Shown: positions 9,786 through 21,741, numbered from the stretch's first letter. The stretch is 64,000 nt of DNA from Aegilops tauschii subsp. strangulata (GCF_002575655.3 NC_053035.3:499688601-499752600); one strand, 5' to 3'. Program-made: numbers and translations. The notes: a model not told the origin generated them from the letters alone.

Positions 9786-12399
9786 CTAATGCCTTCCGCG
9801 CGTGTTCCTGGTGCCATGCTTGCAGGCAATCTTCTTCTTCCTGGGTGGACGAGGCTCCTCTTCCTACACTTCCTCCTCCGCCTCTGCCTCCGCCTCATCA
9901 TCCAAGCTAGCCATCCGCGAGGTCCCTACGACCACCTTTGGGCTGCCTCTATTGTCAAAGTCATTGGGCGTGTACCGGCGTCTGGGCTGCCTAGGCTTGA
10001 ACACATATGGGGACCGAAGTTGAGCGTCCGCCAAAGTCATGTCATCATCAAGCTCATGGCCCTATCACACAATCAAACAATATGGTGAAGACCGGCGTCG
10101 TAATCAAGTGAGAATCACATCTAAAGGATTAGTCATACCTCTTGGGTGACCACGCCATCATCATCCAGATAAGCATATGAGGAACTCACATCGTCCCCCT
10201 AATGGTGAGATGAGGGGTCTGATGGTGTACCAGACCTAGAGGCAGATGGTTCATCAAATTCGGGATCACGGCAACCGAGAAGATTCGATAACCGCCTTAA
10301 CTTCTTGGCCTGACGCTGTAACATGAACACGTGTGGAAGATATCAAACTCCGCAACATAGACTGGCTCTCATAGTGAATGCGATATGTACCTTGAGGAAT
10401 GCTCGTAGTGAACCATCATCATTGCCTTTTCCAACCGGTGTGTTCTCGAGAATAGACTGGCTCTCATCAGCTGCTTTCTTGATCTCGGTGCACTGCGGAT
10501 GAGAAAGAATGAACACGTTAGCCATTCAAACATGGGTAGTACGGCCAACGGGAAAGTAAAGAAGGAACACTTTACCACATAGTTAATCACCGGAACAGCA
10601 GGGACTCCTTGCCCTACCCTGACATCTCTGTTGTACTTCCCCTTTGATAGATCCTCAAAGTTTACGGGTTCTTCAAGAATATCCTCATTATATGCTAGCG
10701 GGCATATCTCAACTCGAGTATTTTCAAGAAGCCATCGTATGTAGTTACCAAAAGAAATTGGGTTATGCTCACGAAGCTGGGCGCGTGCACTGCTACAAGC
10801 TTGCTCCACGCAAAGCTGGAAGCGGGTAACATACGAAGCATGATGCTTGTCCCAGTCCTTTATCTTCCGATGCCTTCTCCTGTCCAACCTGCATTGTACA
10901 ATACCAAACATTAGCAAAATCAAGAAGGACTGACGATGCTTAGTCAATACGCTCTCTTACCTATGAAGTGCTTTGTCCGTATCCACCCATTCCGGCGGGT
11001 GAGGCTGGAACAGACCAAACTGACGAAACACGCGATGTGGCAAATGAAACTCAACAGCCCAGTTGCATATCAGTGGGCACCGCATAAGCCAGAGATCCCT
11101 ATCCCGCAAGCACATCGGGTTGATGCTAAACTCTGGGGTGTACCCAAGTCTGTCATCGGCGCCATATGGCTGCCATTCCACCTATGAAATAGGGCAACAA
11201 TGCAAAATTGGTGACTTTTTTTCTGGCAAACATGAGAAATGACTGAAGTAATGACCTCGTTACCTGCTCAGGCGTAATCGTGTCCAACTCAGCAACGTAC
11301 TTCTGGTACATGAGATTGACATCGTTCGTCATCTCGGAAACCACATCCCACTTGTAAGCCCAAGTGGGGCGCCGTAATTTGTCATGTTCATCTTCATACC
11401 AAGGATTAAACCTGACGCTCTTCGGGCGTCCAACAGGCAGACGCTCCCAGCTCCATACAGAAAGTAGAAGCATATTACCACCAATGCCTGCACTATCTGT
11501 GATCCTGCAACACGCATCGTCCAGCTGCATATGAAAGAAAAACAATGTTAACTTGACAGCAAGCTTGCATTGCTAATGAAGAAATGAGTTGATCACAAAA
11601 CAGACCAACTACCTGTCGATACAAGTAGGCAAGAGTCGCTGAACCCCAGCTCCATTTGCTATCGAAGACGGTCAACGCCTTCAGCCCCATCCATGGAGCG
11701 TTCTTGCCAGTGGAGTCAAGAAACAAAGTCCTCGACACAACATACCACATGTAGACACGAGCATGTGTCTGGATCACATCATCAGTGGCATCCGGAGGGC
11801 ACGTCGCAAAGTGAGTTTGAATCCACGTGAAAGCAGCTCCGGCTGCTTTCTTTTCCCTCTTCTTCTTCTCTTCTCCCTCCTCTACATCAGCCTTAGCCTC
11901 AGTAGGAGCCATACCGATAAGAGCAATGATCTGCTCGCGCCACCCATCAGAATCGGTGCTCATACAGAGAGGCATCCTGTCAATAGCAAGACCGGTGATC
12001 AACGAGACATCCTCGAGCGTCACGGTCATCTCCCCAGTCCGAAGATGGAAACTATGCATCTCCGGCCTCCACCGATAAGCAAGAGCGGACACCAATGGAG
12101 CGTTCAGATTCGGCGTGGACCGGCTGACCAACAGAATCCACGGGAGTAGTCCTGCCTGCTTGATGTACGGTGTGTACCGCTCATCGTAAGGCATGGCAGG
12201 ACCAGAGACCCCGTGATACCGAATCTTCAAAGGTTCAAGCTTCTGCAAAAAACAAGTAATGACAAATCTTAAGGCATGTAAATTTCAACTTAAGGCAAAT
12301 TTGCAAAATATTTAGAGTACTCGTTATTACCATCTCCTTCTCGCACATCATGTAGGCCCGGTGTTTCGTGTCGTAGACATCGTCGAGAAGCCAAACCAT
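9786..12399 (-). pseudogene. Plant-mobile-domain (PMD, aminotransferase-like) protein in the MULE
   Basis: A multi-exon minus-strand gene. Start ATG 12399 gives MVWLLDDVYDTKHRAYMMCE. The next exon (about 11613-12245) reads LKIRYHGVSGPAMPYDERYT, then a WRPEMHSFHLRTGEMTVTLEDV block typical of PMD proteins (often mis-named Ser/Thr phosphatase 7 long form homologs). Later exons encode WSWERLPVGRP (about 11266-11530), a WLMRCPLICNWAVEFHLPHRVFRQFG block (10961-11183), FGNYIRWLLENTRVEICP (about 10570-10890), a helical exon (10391-10495), and a basic tail ending RKKKIACKHGTRNTRGRH (9786-10060). Splice-like GT/AG borders separate them. At least two in-frame stops are present, near 10200 and near 9865. 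PMD proteins occur both as host genes in silencing pathways and inside transposons; here it sits between MULE terminal repeats, so it is a captured or mobile copy. Confidence 0.8.
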
Positions 12400-13080
12400 C
12401 CTTACAAATTACAAACAATAAACATATATGAGTTCATCTCAAATATCGGTAAACACTCAACATTTCATATGTATTCATCTAAACATCTCATATGTATTCA
12501 TCTACAAGAATCTCAACATCTCCTTCTCACACAATGAATAAATTATTGTAAGTTATCATATATATCTAGTATGTCATATGTGTTCAAGTAAATCAACATC
12601 TCATATTTCAAATAAACTAAACATTTCATATATATCTAAAAAAACTCAACATCTCACATATAGCTACAAAACTCAACATCTCATAATTATCTACAAAACT
12701 AGGCATCTCATATATACCTAAAAAAATTACAATCTAGGTTTCACTAACAAGAATCATATAGTGTGTGTGTGTGTGGGGGGGGGGGGGTTCAAAGGTTCCA
12801 CCTAATCTTGGGCAAACAAAGATCCAAACCAAGCAAATCAAAGGTTCCACCTAATCTTGGGCAAATCCCTAAAATTGCAACGCATTTACGGAGGAAAAGA
12901 AAGGGAACGGAGGAGTTTACCTAGTAGGAGGGATTGGAGATCGAATCCGGGCCTCAAAACGTCAGATCTGAGAGGGGTGTGGGGGGGGGGGATCCGAAGG
13001 GGGCGCCGCCGCCGCTCTCTGTAAACAGAGCAAGAGCAAGAGGGGGAAGAACTGCTGGGAGGGGCTGGCCCAATGCGGCT
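12400..13080 (-). promoter_or_regulatory. Leader and 5'-UTR intron of the PMD gene
   Basis: Read on the minus strand from the right terminal repeat: a C/T-rich leader ending CCTACTAG, then GTAAAC near 12920 as a likely donor, and an AT-rich intron running to the ATG region at 12399. A GT run merging into a G run lies at 12763-12787. No further gene is seen. The layout, terminal repeat then leader then intron then ATG, mirrors the two plus-strand genes. Confidence 0.45.
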
Positions 13081-13351
13081 TAAGTCAATGTGCAGTGCCT
13101 AAGAGACGGGCACTGCACATTACAAGTGTGGCGCCTAAGCCTTAGGCGCTGCAGTGCTGTCTGTGGGGCCGCAACTGGACCAGGGCTGCCACGCTGGCAG
13201 GAGGTGCGACGCCTAAGGCAGAGGCGCTGCATAGTAGTGTGCGGCGCCTAGCTGTCGAGCGCCACACGAAAGGGTCGGCAGAGTGAATTTTTTTCAAAAC
13301 CAGGTCAATTTTGATTTGATTTCGTCCTCAGATTAAATATGTGATTTCTGC
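13081..13351. repeat. Right terminal inverted repeat of MULE
   Basis: Inverted partner of 2923-3187 with the same palindromic core. It is followed at once by the duplicated CCCAGGAAC (13352-13360). Confidence 0.9.
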
Positions 13352-13529
13352 CCCAGGAACAGCCATGGACCGGGTCAGCACGGTGCCCAAGACCAATCTG
13401 GCCAGCTGCTGCAAATCAGTTGCAGAGTTCGAAGGGGTCACGCGACCTGCTGCTTTTCACGTTTGCCGCTGATGGACAAAGCACACAGAGGGGCGCCAGG
13501 GAGGCACTTTTCCTCTTTCCTTTCTTTAA

Positions 13530-16500
13530 TCTATCTGTCTATATCTATCTATCTGTCTATCTATCTGTCTATATCTATCTATATATATACCTATACCTAC
13601 CTATACTAATTCTTGACTTCCTATACATTCCCACGATAATTAGATTTTACGAGCCGTTTATCTGGTGGAACCAAATAATTACGGTCTGGATTAACTCTAG
13701 GTTCATTCTTTTTTTTCACAAACTCCATGTTGAATCTCTTTTTTTGGACAAACTCCATGTTCAATCTTGGGAGAACACTCCACGTTCAATTTATGTCCAG
13801 CACGTGCAATCTTTTTTTTTCTAACAAACTGCACGGTTAATATATATGAAACTTCTCTACGCTCAATCTAGGGAGAACTCCACGTTCAATTTGTGGCAAA
13901 GACGGCAGCCTGATCTGAACTGCTCCCGGCGCTCCATCTCCTGGTCGTTGCTGCTTCCAGTCCTGAGGAAGAAGGAAGGTTCGCTGCGGTTTCTCCCGGC
14001 GTCTCAGTCGAAAAGGCAAACAACCTATCTCCTCTCCAAACTTTCTCCTTCCAGTAATCTCTTTTGCTATTTTTTGGATGCCGATGTACGCAGCCTAATT
14101 TGTGCCTGATTAGTGACTGCCTGGTAGCTGCATGTACGTGACATGTTCTGCTTCTCCATCACGGGATTGTCGCCTCATCTTTCTCTCGATGCGAGATCGT
14201 TGATTTGGAAGAGGAAAGAGTCAAAGAGATGCGGTGTCGGGGCGGTGCCGATCAATGAGCTACATGGTGAGACACCTATATTCTCAGCATTAGGTTCTCC
14301 AATTCCTTCTTCAGCATCATGCTTTAATTATACAAAAAAATTGTAGTGTGCACAATAGCCTAGGTTTCGACAGTGTGAAGGGTAACTAGGTGTCTGATCA
14401 ATTCACACACTGGATGGACATGCATGTGCTTTCTCGAGGCTGTCACACGGCTTAACGAATCAGGAGCGTACAATGATCAAATTGATCTTCATATATACTT
14501 TGCCACATACACATGTGCGTCTTCTAGCAGAATCCATTAATTGGCAACATTCTGCTAAAGCTAGCTAGGTACCCCACGAGGGGATCCATCTTGCCGTACC
14601 TGATATTTTCTCCACCCAAAAGCACGAGCTAGCAAGGAGCGGATGAGATAGTGTAGTACATGTAGGCCACGTACATCAGGAAAGAACTGCACATGTACGG
14701 CCAGAGAAAACACAGACAGTTCGGCAGACTGAAATTCAGCCTGCCCCAATATCGTTACGACAATGTGGTGGACACTAAGTACCGGACCCGGACTATATAT
14801 TTATATATGTCTCCCATGCTAACAACGATTATTTATCCTTCCATGGTTGCAGTCTGGCCGAGGTGTTAAGAGTTAAGACCCATCAGAGATGAAACTGTTG
14901 AAGGTTGCTATGTAAAAATAACCATCAGAGAAGCCGAAGTTGGTGTCCGTTGGCAGCCTTTTGAGGAGTGAAGTTTCAATAACTGGGACATGATAAATAT
15001 AAGTTTGACATTATTTATTCTAACCAATGTTTATTTCTTTCAAGGACGTAATGGCTGCAAGTGTTTATGTAAAGGGCATCAGTTAAACCTTATGGCTCTT
15101 ACCAAAATGGCATGATTAAGTACAAGCTTGCCATTCGGTTGTTGCTTCGCTTTTCATGAACATCCTATTAACAAGATATCTAAGGTGATTGTTGTGCTAA
15201 TTAATGTTTATTTTAAAACTACATGTCTATTTCCATCATTGCGTTGCATGCAATCTAAGGAAGTTGCAGGATTTTTTTTGTCAAGATTGATGTTACACAA
15301 ACAAGCCGTACGTGGCAGTGGTTACCCGTATATCTTGCACATAGACCTATTACCAAATATTTGACATGCACCATGATATCTTTTTATAGTTATTTCTACT
15401 TTTTAGTTTCACAAAGCCGTCGAGTATGATTTTGCTTGCCACGATATAATATTTGGAATTTTTCAAGAATAGAATGATCAAGTTTGGAACATATATCTCT
15501 TAACACTTCAGATGATATTTAATAAATGGTAGAACAAAAGTAAATAATTTACAAGATTGCTGGGATAAATGCTTCGTCTACTAATTAAATTTCAGTGTGC
15601 GCAGATTCGTTGTTACATTAATTTACTAGGACATTTTTTCCTATGGTTTTTGCCCACAAGTGGAATTTTTTGTTTGAACTATGTGCAAATTACGAGTTGG
15701 TTTGGCATCAATTGGACATCTCTTCCATCCTTACATAATCATAAGATCTTCTTCTTTTGAAGTTATCATCCTAATTTAGATGACATGGAATAAGATATAT
15801 ATGTCATTTTTGGTTTCTTTGTAACAACATTAGAGAACCAGAGGAGCAAAGATCAGTTAGGCCAAGGCCACTATCCTCCATTAGGTTTCACTAACATTTA
15901 AACGGTGCTTGCATATTTTCTTTCAATTTTCTGCACCTCATTAGTGTACCAGCTTCAGACTATTCGTATGGTGGCCTTCGATAGATATGGCAACAATGTC
16001 AGCCAATCTTAGAGGTATATAGATATGTTTTTTCACAACATTTCTTATCTTTGTTCTTTGTAGTAATTTAGCATATTAGGGCTGCTTAATACACCATATC
16101 ATGAACGATCTTGGTGTGACATGGGTACAGACATATGAAGCTTGCTGGTGGAGTGCAACTCGCTTTTGTTTGCTTATATAGAGTTATTATATCCACCCAC
16201 TTTCATGTATATGCATGATACCAGATGCATCCATTCAACATTAGTCTTACTTATTATATCTAGCATCTACTATATTTTGTAATGTCATACTCATACAAAA
16301 TCTTTGAGACTTTTTTCAAAATTGATGTATGTTATTTGTTTGACATTATTCTTGTATGTCCATTCTAACCGACGTGTGAAGTGTGTGAACCATGTCGCCG
16401 CCGTTCACAGATTGCTCTCCATATTTTTTTGAACAAACACAACATTGCCTTCTTTTTTCTCATTCTTATGAACCTTTAATCAATAAATAAAATGCTTGTG

Positions 16501-16680
16501 TACTTTCAACCATCATCTCAATGGCTCAAGACATAGTTGTTTCTATTTAGCTATGCAATTAATTTCAGTTATTCTATTTAGTTCATATACAGATTTATAT
16601 TTGGTTCATGTTAATTTTGTTAATATTAGCATTTTCATAATTATAACTGCGTCCGTGCAAATGCACGGGTTAACGACTAG
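13530..16680 (+). mobile_element. Helitron-like element, non-autonomous
   Basis: The 3' end is a textbook Helitron terminus: a 6-bp stem hairpin CCGTGCAAATGCACGG, ten bases, then CTAG ending at 16680 with a T following. The text near 13600 (CTATACTAATTC, then TTTTACGAGCCGTTTATC) resembles Helitron starts in wheat. The exact 5' end (a TC after an A) cannot be fixed inside the TCTATC microsatellite; 13530 is the first candidate. The ~3 kb between hold only short ORFs and no Rep/helicase, so it would depend on another element. Repeated 'CTCCACGTTCAAT' words occur at about 13710-13890. Confidence 0.55.
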
Positions 16681-19600
16681 TCTATAGTAGTATTTACGCT
16701 GCCCCTCATGGACCTTCACTTTTAATTGAACATGCATACATAGCCCAGGTGGACCTTGGGCTGTGTTTTGCCTCACGAGAAGATCAAAGTGCTATCTCAC
16801 GACTTTCAAGGAGCTTGCCAGGGGTGGCACTGCGTGTGGAGGTTTTTGTCCAATGGTTCCAAAGGCACCGACGTGCTGCAACATATAATTGACCTCTACT
16901 GCGACCACCTCAGCGAGCCGCTGTCGTCGTCCCACCTGCGCCAACCAAGTTTTGGCATCGCTTCAGCACGCGTTCCTGTGCCGGCATCTTCGCGTTGTCA
17001 CTCCGCCGGGCTGACCCCGGCGCTCAGGCCAATTTTTTTACTTTACTTAAGTTAATTAAGTAGAAGATTTTTTTAATATATATATATATATTATTACCTT
17101 TATTATTATTACTTTTGGATTGTACTATTTTACTTGTGTAGGTAATCGACTTTGACTGCGGCACGTGATCAATTCAGCAAGCCGACGTCATCGTTCCAAT
17201 CGGCATAAATCGGCTCGCATGATCATCTTGTTAGTCGAATTGCCATACCGACATGTTCGGTTGCCTCGGGGACTTCAGCATCGCCGAGAGAGTTCTACCT
17301 CGGCGGGTGTTCGGCGCATGGGCCATATTTCTTTTTATTATTCACTTTGCATAAATTATTAATTATGCAACGATTTTTTATTTTATTATTATTATCTCCG
17401 GCTTGCACCATTTTCTGTGTGCAGGTAAATGATTCGGGTCGAGCAGCGCTGTCACCTCGGCGTACGGACATGTTGACGTGGGGGTTCCGTCGTCACCCTA
17501 CCGACCTACCGCGTCACCTCGGCTGGACCGGGGGCTTCGTCATCGCTTCACTAACCCATGTCGGGGACTTCGGCGTCACACTGTCGGCCTGCTCCGTCGC
17601 CTCGGTCGGGCTAGGGGTCCCCCCCCCCCACACACACACATAGTCTGTGCTATGTCACCACTTCGGAGTGCCGAGCTTTTCACTCCGCCACCTCGGGACT
17701 GGCTTGGGGGGCTCGGACCTCGTCCCGCCATAAGCTCGGGCCGCGTCATCAACGCCGAACACATTAACCAGCTAAGTCGCTTTCATGCTCAAAGTTTTAA
17801 AAAAATTAATTTCTGTTCGGATCGACCATGCTCACATACATTGTTTGTTAAAAGAACTCCCTTTACCCATGTTAACTGGGGGTTCTTAAAATTTATATGA
17901 GCCTAAATGTGTTTTCTTCTTAGTCGTTGCAAAGTCTTTTTCTACTACTCCTTTTTTCCTACACGAGTGTGTGGTCAATAGCCGGGTAGCCTGATTTCTT
18001 TCTAAAGCAGGTCGAGTTTAGTTCGGTAAACTGGCCTGAGAAGGACTCCGCCTTTGAGATAGGAGGTTGGAGCCAAAGGCTGACCCACTTGAAGTATGGA
18101 GATCGGATGTATCATGTTAAAGCACGACGGATGCACAAACTAATTTTAAGACCAATTTTCGGGTTGGCACCAAAAACTTGACTTAGTTCGGATGTAAGGT
18201 TTTTACTGAAGTTTTTTGGTTTTCTAAGCCTATGACACTTTTTACCTATTTGTGTGTTTCTAGCATAAGTCTCGCAGTGCAACGTTGGACACCTTTATAG
18301 ATTTGGCAATATCAACAGGGGGCTGCAACTAGAGCCGAACCCACCATAAGCCAAGGTAATTCATGGAGTCCTCGGCAGAACATTCTCGGATACTGATTCA
18401 TATGAGTCGGTATTGAATTGTCTCTTCGGTCAATAGTTAGGTTGCCCCGGTCCTGTGCTTGCCTCATATGTTCCGCTTTGTTCGGCTAGGTGTGCAAAGG
18501 GAGAACCACTGTGATTCTGCTTCCAGCTCGAATGGTTAAGCACCTTAGTGGAGAAAACCGAAAACTGACTGTCACAATGGGCTTAAACTGGTCAGCGATC
18601 CGTTGACTGTGTCAAACTATAGATCGGCTGAAGTGTTAATGGCTTGACCTTGGCTGACGCCGAACACTAACCGGGGGCTAGTAACTGGTCTCCCAACTTT
18701 AAGCTCCTATGACTAAGTGAAAGTTATAAAGTATGCATATCCGATTGCCTCGTTTCCGCTAACACAACCGCCTCCGGGCACCGAGATGTCGGCTAAGGGT
18801 TGTCTTGTTACTATGGAAACACCCTGTGTAGCATCTACAAAGGGGTGGAAGCCGACGATTGACCACTTTCAGATTATAAATAGTCGCAAGGGAGAATTTG
18901 CCTTCCATAATTATCGTTATAAAGCCATAAATATGCACCAATTTGACTTAAGATTTTGGCCAAGCTGGGTTGCCTGACTCCTATGCTTGCCCCTACGTTC
19001 CTGATTGTTCGACTAGGCGGTAAAGGGGGCACCTCTGTGATTGTTACTACCGGGTCATCCGAGTTAGTACCTCAGACTGGGTGAGGCCGAAAGCTAGCCA
19101 TCTTAAAGGATATAATTGGTCGGCAACATTGGAAGTGAAAATTTCTGTTCATTATGGACCACAGAGTTCTGGAACTTTCCCCGAACTAAATCCTCAATAT
19201 TTTCCTCCCACATTGATTGGAGATGAGGTTTCATGATCTTGGTCAGCATGACAACCCAAAAAAAGGAACCGATAGTGGGACTATTTTCTTTGGAAGATGT
19301 TTCTTACGTTAAAAAGTAATATAACATATCTCTCCGTGTACCTTTGTTTATAAAACCGTATGGCCGGATTGCCTTGTTTGCCATAAACGTTGCCCTGATA
19401 AAGGCTTTATAAAGTGGGACAAACACTCCTCGGCTACTGGCCGAGGAGGTTGAAGCCGATGTTTGGTTAACAAAGTTTTGTACAATGCGGATCCGAGCAT
19501 CAATGATGTAGAGTACTTGGATACATAGAATCATTACACATAGTTTGTGATTTTACTCCGGATATCGGTCATTAATTCGGCCACCCGTGCCCACATTAAG

Positions 19601-20239
19601 GCTCGGGGGCTACTGGGCTTCGCGCTTATCATTTACAAATACTGAAGGGGCACATCGATCCCCTGATCTGGTGTTGCCACCCAACCAGTGATTCGGGGGC
19701 TACTGCATTGCCTATTCAATGCAGAAAATTCAAAGTCCTCAGTGTTCAGCTTGACCGAGCTATGGGAAAATGCATCTTCGGACAACAATAGGCACCATCT
19801 GGAACCTATCCGGCATCAAGCTAATATATTATGGCGACTTCTCGAGACCCTCTCTCAAGGGCCCGTCTGCCGATCACTATTTCCTCTAATATATTACACC
19901 GTATTTCTATTTCTAAGTATGCTGCAAAGCTAGGAGTTGATCCTCAGGCCGATTTTGTGAATCGATCTGAGTCTCAGGGGCTACTGGGTTTAGCGGTTTT
20001 ATGTTTTCCTTCAGGTGCATGCCGGACATTCAACAGACACACACCTTGAGGGCTACTGGCTATATATCTCGGCAGAGAATACATTGCACAAATCAGAATT
20101 AAATTGACAAAAATCAGCCCATGACTGAGGTGGTGTACCACCTCGGAAGCAGTCCGGCATAAAGCCCGGATGCAAGTGGCTGGCTCCATAGAGGGCATTT
20201 CCCGCATTAAGCTCGGTTGAACCCCTTCAACATTTTCAA
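16681..20239. other. Gypsy internal DNA, no convincing gene
   Basis: This is the non-coding interior of the gypsy-type element. An open frame at 16756-17055 (99 codons, DFQGACQGWHCVWRFLSNGS) matches no family I recognise and has no conserved context, so I do not call it a gene. From about 17100 the sequence is full of scattered TCGGC, CTCGG and GGGGGCTACTG words, the last echoing the sequence before the 3' LTR. A short poly(T)/ATAT tract lies at 17065-17095. Confidence 0.4.
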
Positions 20240-20420
20240 GACCGAGGTAGTTTATGAACCTCGGATGTAGTCCGGTGCTCGGATACAGTCCGGCGTTGGA
20301 GCTCGGATACAACCCGGCGTTGGAGCTCGGAAGCAGTCCGACGCTGGTGCTCAGCTGCAAAAGATACCTAGGATGCAGTCCGGCGTTGGAGCTCGGATAC
20401 AAGAGGACACTGCCGCACGG
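20240..20420. repeat. ~24-30-bp minisatellite
   Basis: About six degenerate units carry the words AGTCCGGCGTTGGAGCTCGG and CTCGGATACA (for example near 20277-20303, 20304-20330 and 20379-20403). The array lies in the purine-rich side of the gypsy interior before the 3' LTR. Confidence 0.7.
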
Positions 20421-20658
20421 GAAACACTTCGAACCCGAGGTGTGGCGTAAAAAATAACAAGGCACTGATAAAGGCTGAGAACTTAAAGGACTCCTCGGAT
20501 ATCCGGCGCATGAACTCTTCGGATATACCTCGGCGATACTCACAATCGGATATGGGAAGATTTGTTGAACCAGTTTTCAAGACCGACGACCGAAGATGAA
20601 GAACAATTCGGAAGAACCGAGGAGCGTCCCCAACTTGAAGACCGGTTCACGGGGCTAC

Positions 20659-21049
20659 TGACGGTGTCCTGGACTAGGGGGTACACACTACGTCGTCTCC
20701 CGACTAGGTGGATCGGGCCGGCTAGTTCGGACAGCTCATGCCGTATACAAGGAGGATTCCACAAGACTTGATGTTCAAGACAAAGACTCTCCTAAAACCT
20801 AGGCCTTGGTGCATATATAAACCGAGGCTAGGCTAGTCAATAGATCATCTCATATTCATTAAAACTATCTCGTGGTAGATACATGTACCCTGTACTACAC
20901 CTATATCAATACAATCAAAAGCAGGACGTAGGGTATTATCTCTTCGAGAGAGCCCGAACCCGGGTAAAATCCCGTGTCCATGTTACCATCGCTACAAGGC
21001 GCCTAGCTTAAGACCCCTACTACGAGATATGCCGGATTTGACACCGACA
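20659..21049 (+). repeat. 3' LTR of gypsy-type element
   Basis: 391 bp, TGACGGTGTCC...GACACCGACA, preceded by ACGGGGCTAC. A TATA box (GCATATATAAACC) is kept. It is followed by the target duplication GCGGG at 21050-21054. Confidence 0.85.
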
Positions 21050-21054
21050 GCGGG

Positions 21055-21213
21055 AGCGCCTCTTTGGACGACGTGGTTGCCCTGGCGCTTGCGCGGAGGG
21101 GCGGTGGGAGCTTGAACGGCGACGGGGGTGACTTGGCCGGCGGCGAGATCTGCCGGAGTAGTTGGCGCGCGAATTTCCTCCATGGTGGCGGGCAACGGCT
21201 GGGAGGCGTCCAT
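21055..21213 (-). pseudogene. Myb/SANT-like protein, 5' end (split from 647-2185)
   Basis: The minus-strand ATG at 21213 opens a frame MDASQPLPATMEEIRAPTT that runs Pro/Ala-rich to the GCGGG duplication. Across the insertion the frame does not match that of the AIPAHPTPPVKMRK block at 2150-2080, so there is also an indel. Promoter sequence would lie between 21213 and the Harbinger end at 21519; I see no clear TATA box. Confidence 0.5.
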
Positions 21214-21741
21214 GACGGCGGGGAAGGTGGTCCGGAGCGGGCGGAGGGAGATCAATGGTGACGGAAGGAAAGGAAGATGGAACTGCCGCGTGGAAAAGTC
21301 CCTCCCACGAAATCTCGCTGTGAATAGGGTCAAGCTCGGGTCGGCCTCCCACCCCGTGAATCTAAAAGTTGAGGGCGAAGACTTGCAGCGCCCCGCAAAT
21401 TTTTTACAGGCCGCTGTCGGATACGCTGTTTGTTCGGGCCACTTTTTTGCGCGAAATCGTAAATTTTTTCTTGTTATTTTGTGTGTCGAGGCGATATAGG
21501 GGATCTGCTAGAGATGATCTAAGTCCCTCGTGTAACATGGGGAATATGCATAAGACACATCAATCTCTTCACAATAAAGCTTGATTTTGGCCATGTATCG
21601 ATTCTTGGAGCTATTTAAATGGTAGGCCAGTATTTTTTTTAGACCCGTCGTGAAACAAGACAATTTCCTTGCATGGATGGAATCCACCACACTCCATTAA
21701 AGGAGCATAAGAGATGCAACAGTGTTTAGGCCAGTCTGTTT

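Larger units (their letters stand above)
2923..13351. mobile_element. Mutator-like element (MULE) with three genes
   Basis: Long terminal inverted repeats lie at 2923-3187 and 13081-13351. They start GGCAGAAATCACATATTT and its complement; the right copy lacks one G. The perfect 9-bp duplication CCCAGGAAC (2914-2922 and 13352-13360) is the length expected for MULEs. The 10.4-kb element holds, left to right, a MuDR-type transposase gene (+), a GRF zinc-finger gene (+) and a plant-mobile-domain gene (-). Blocks of GCAGCGCC/GGCGCTGC palindromes resembling the terminal repeats separate the genes. Over about 170 bp of their inner part the two terminal repeats are about 95% identical by eye. All three genes have nonsense or frameshift lesions, so this copy is not autonomous now, but the damage is light. 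Confidence 0.9.
2186..21049 (+). mobile_element. Gypsy-type LTR element without gag-pol (LARD-like), carrying a MULE and a Helitron
   Basis: The two LTRs (2186-2588 and 20659-21049) lie in direct orientation, begin TGACGGTGTCC and end GACACCGACA. Five-base duplications GCGGG flank the element exactly (2181-2185 and 21050-21054). The 5' LTR is followed by TTGGTGCTTACATTGAGAGC, the probable primer-binding side. The 3' LTR is preceded by ACGGGGCTAC, a purine-rich tract. Removing the MULE and Helitron leaves about 4.5 kb of internal DNA in which I find no gag, protease, integrase or reverse transcriptase, so it must have been mobilised in trans. The LTRs differ by about 7% by eye plus a ~42-bp deletion in the right copy, so the insertion is fairly old. 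It splits the Myb/SANT-like gene. Confidence 0.85.
233..21519. mobile_element. PIF/Harbinger-type DNA transposon, split by nested insertions
   Basis: The left end at 233 reads GTACATCTCTAGCAGACCC. The reverse complement of the right end at 21519 reads GATCATCTCTAGCAGATCC. Similarity continues inward through ATATC and a TTTAC...CGCG block, about 70 bp in all. The flanks TAG (230-232) and TAA (21520-21522) fit the 3-bp TWA target duplication of PIF/Harbinger elements with one mismatch. Without the inserted gypsy-type element the unit would be about 2.4 kb. It holds a Myb/SANT-like gene on the minus strand, the type of accessory protein (ORF1) that accompanies a Harbinger transposase, but I see no DDE transposase. 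It is therefore non-autonomous and old. The alternative, a host-type gene flanked by two unrelated MITE ends, is less likely given the matching termini. Confidence 0.7.

Noticed and set aside
16756..17055. 99-codon plus-strand frame in the gypsy interior
   Set aside because: No family recognised, no splice or promoter context, and it lies in non-coding interior DNA of an LTR element.
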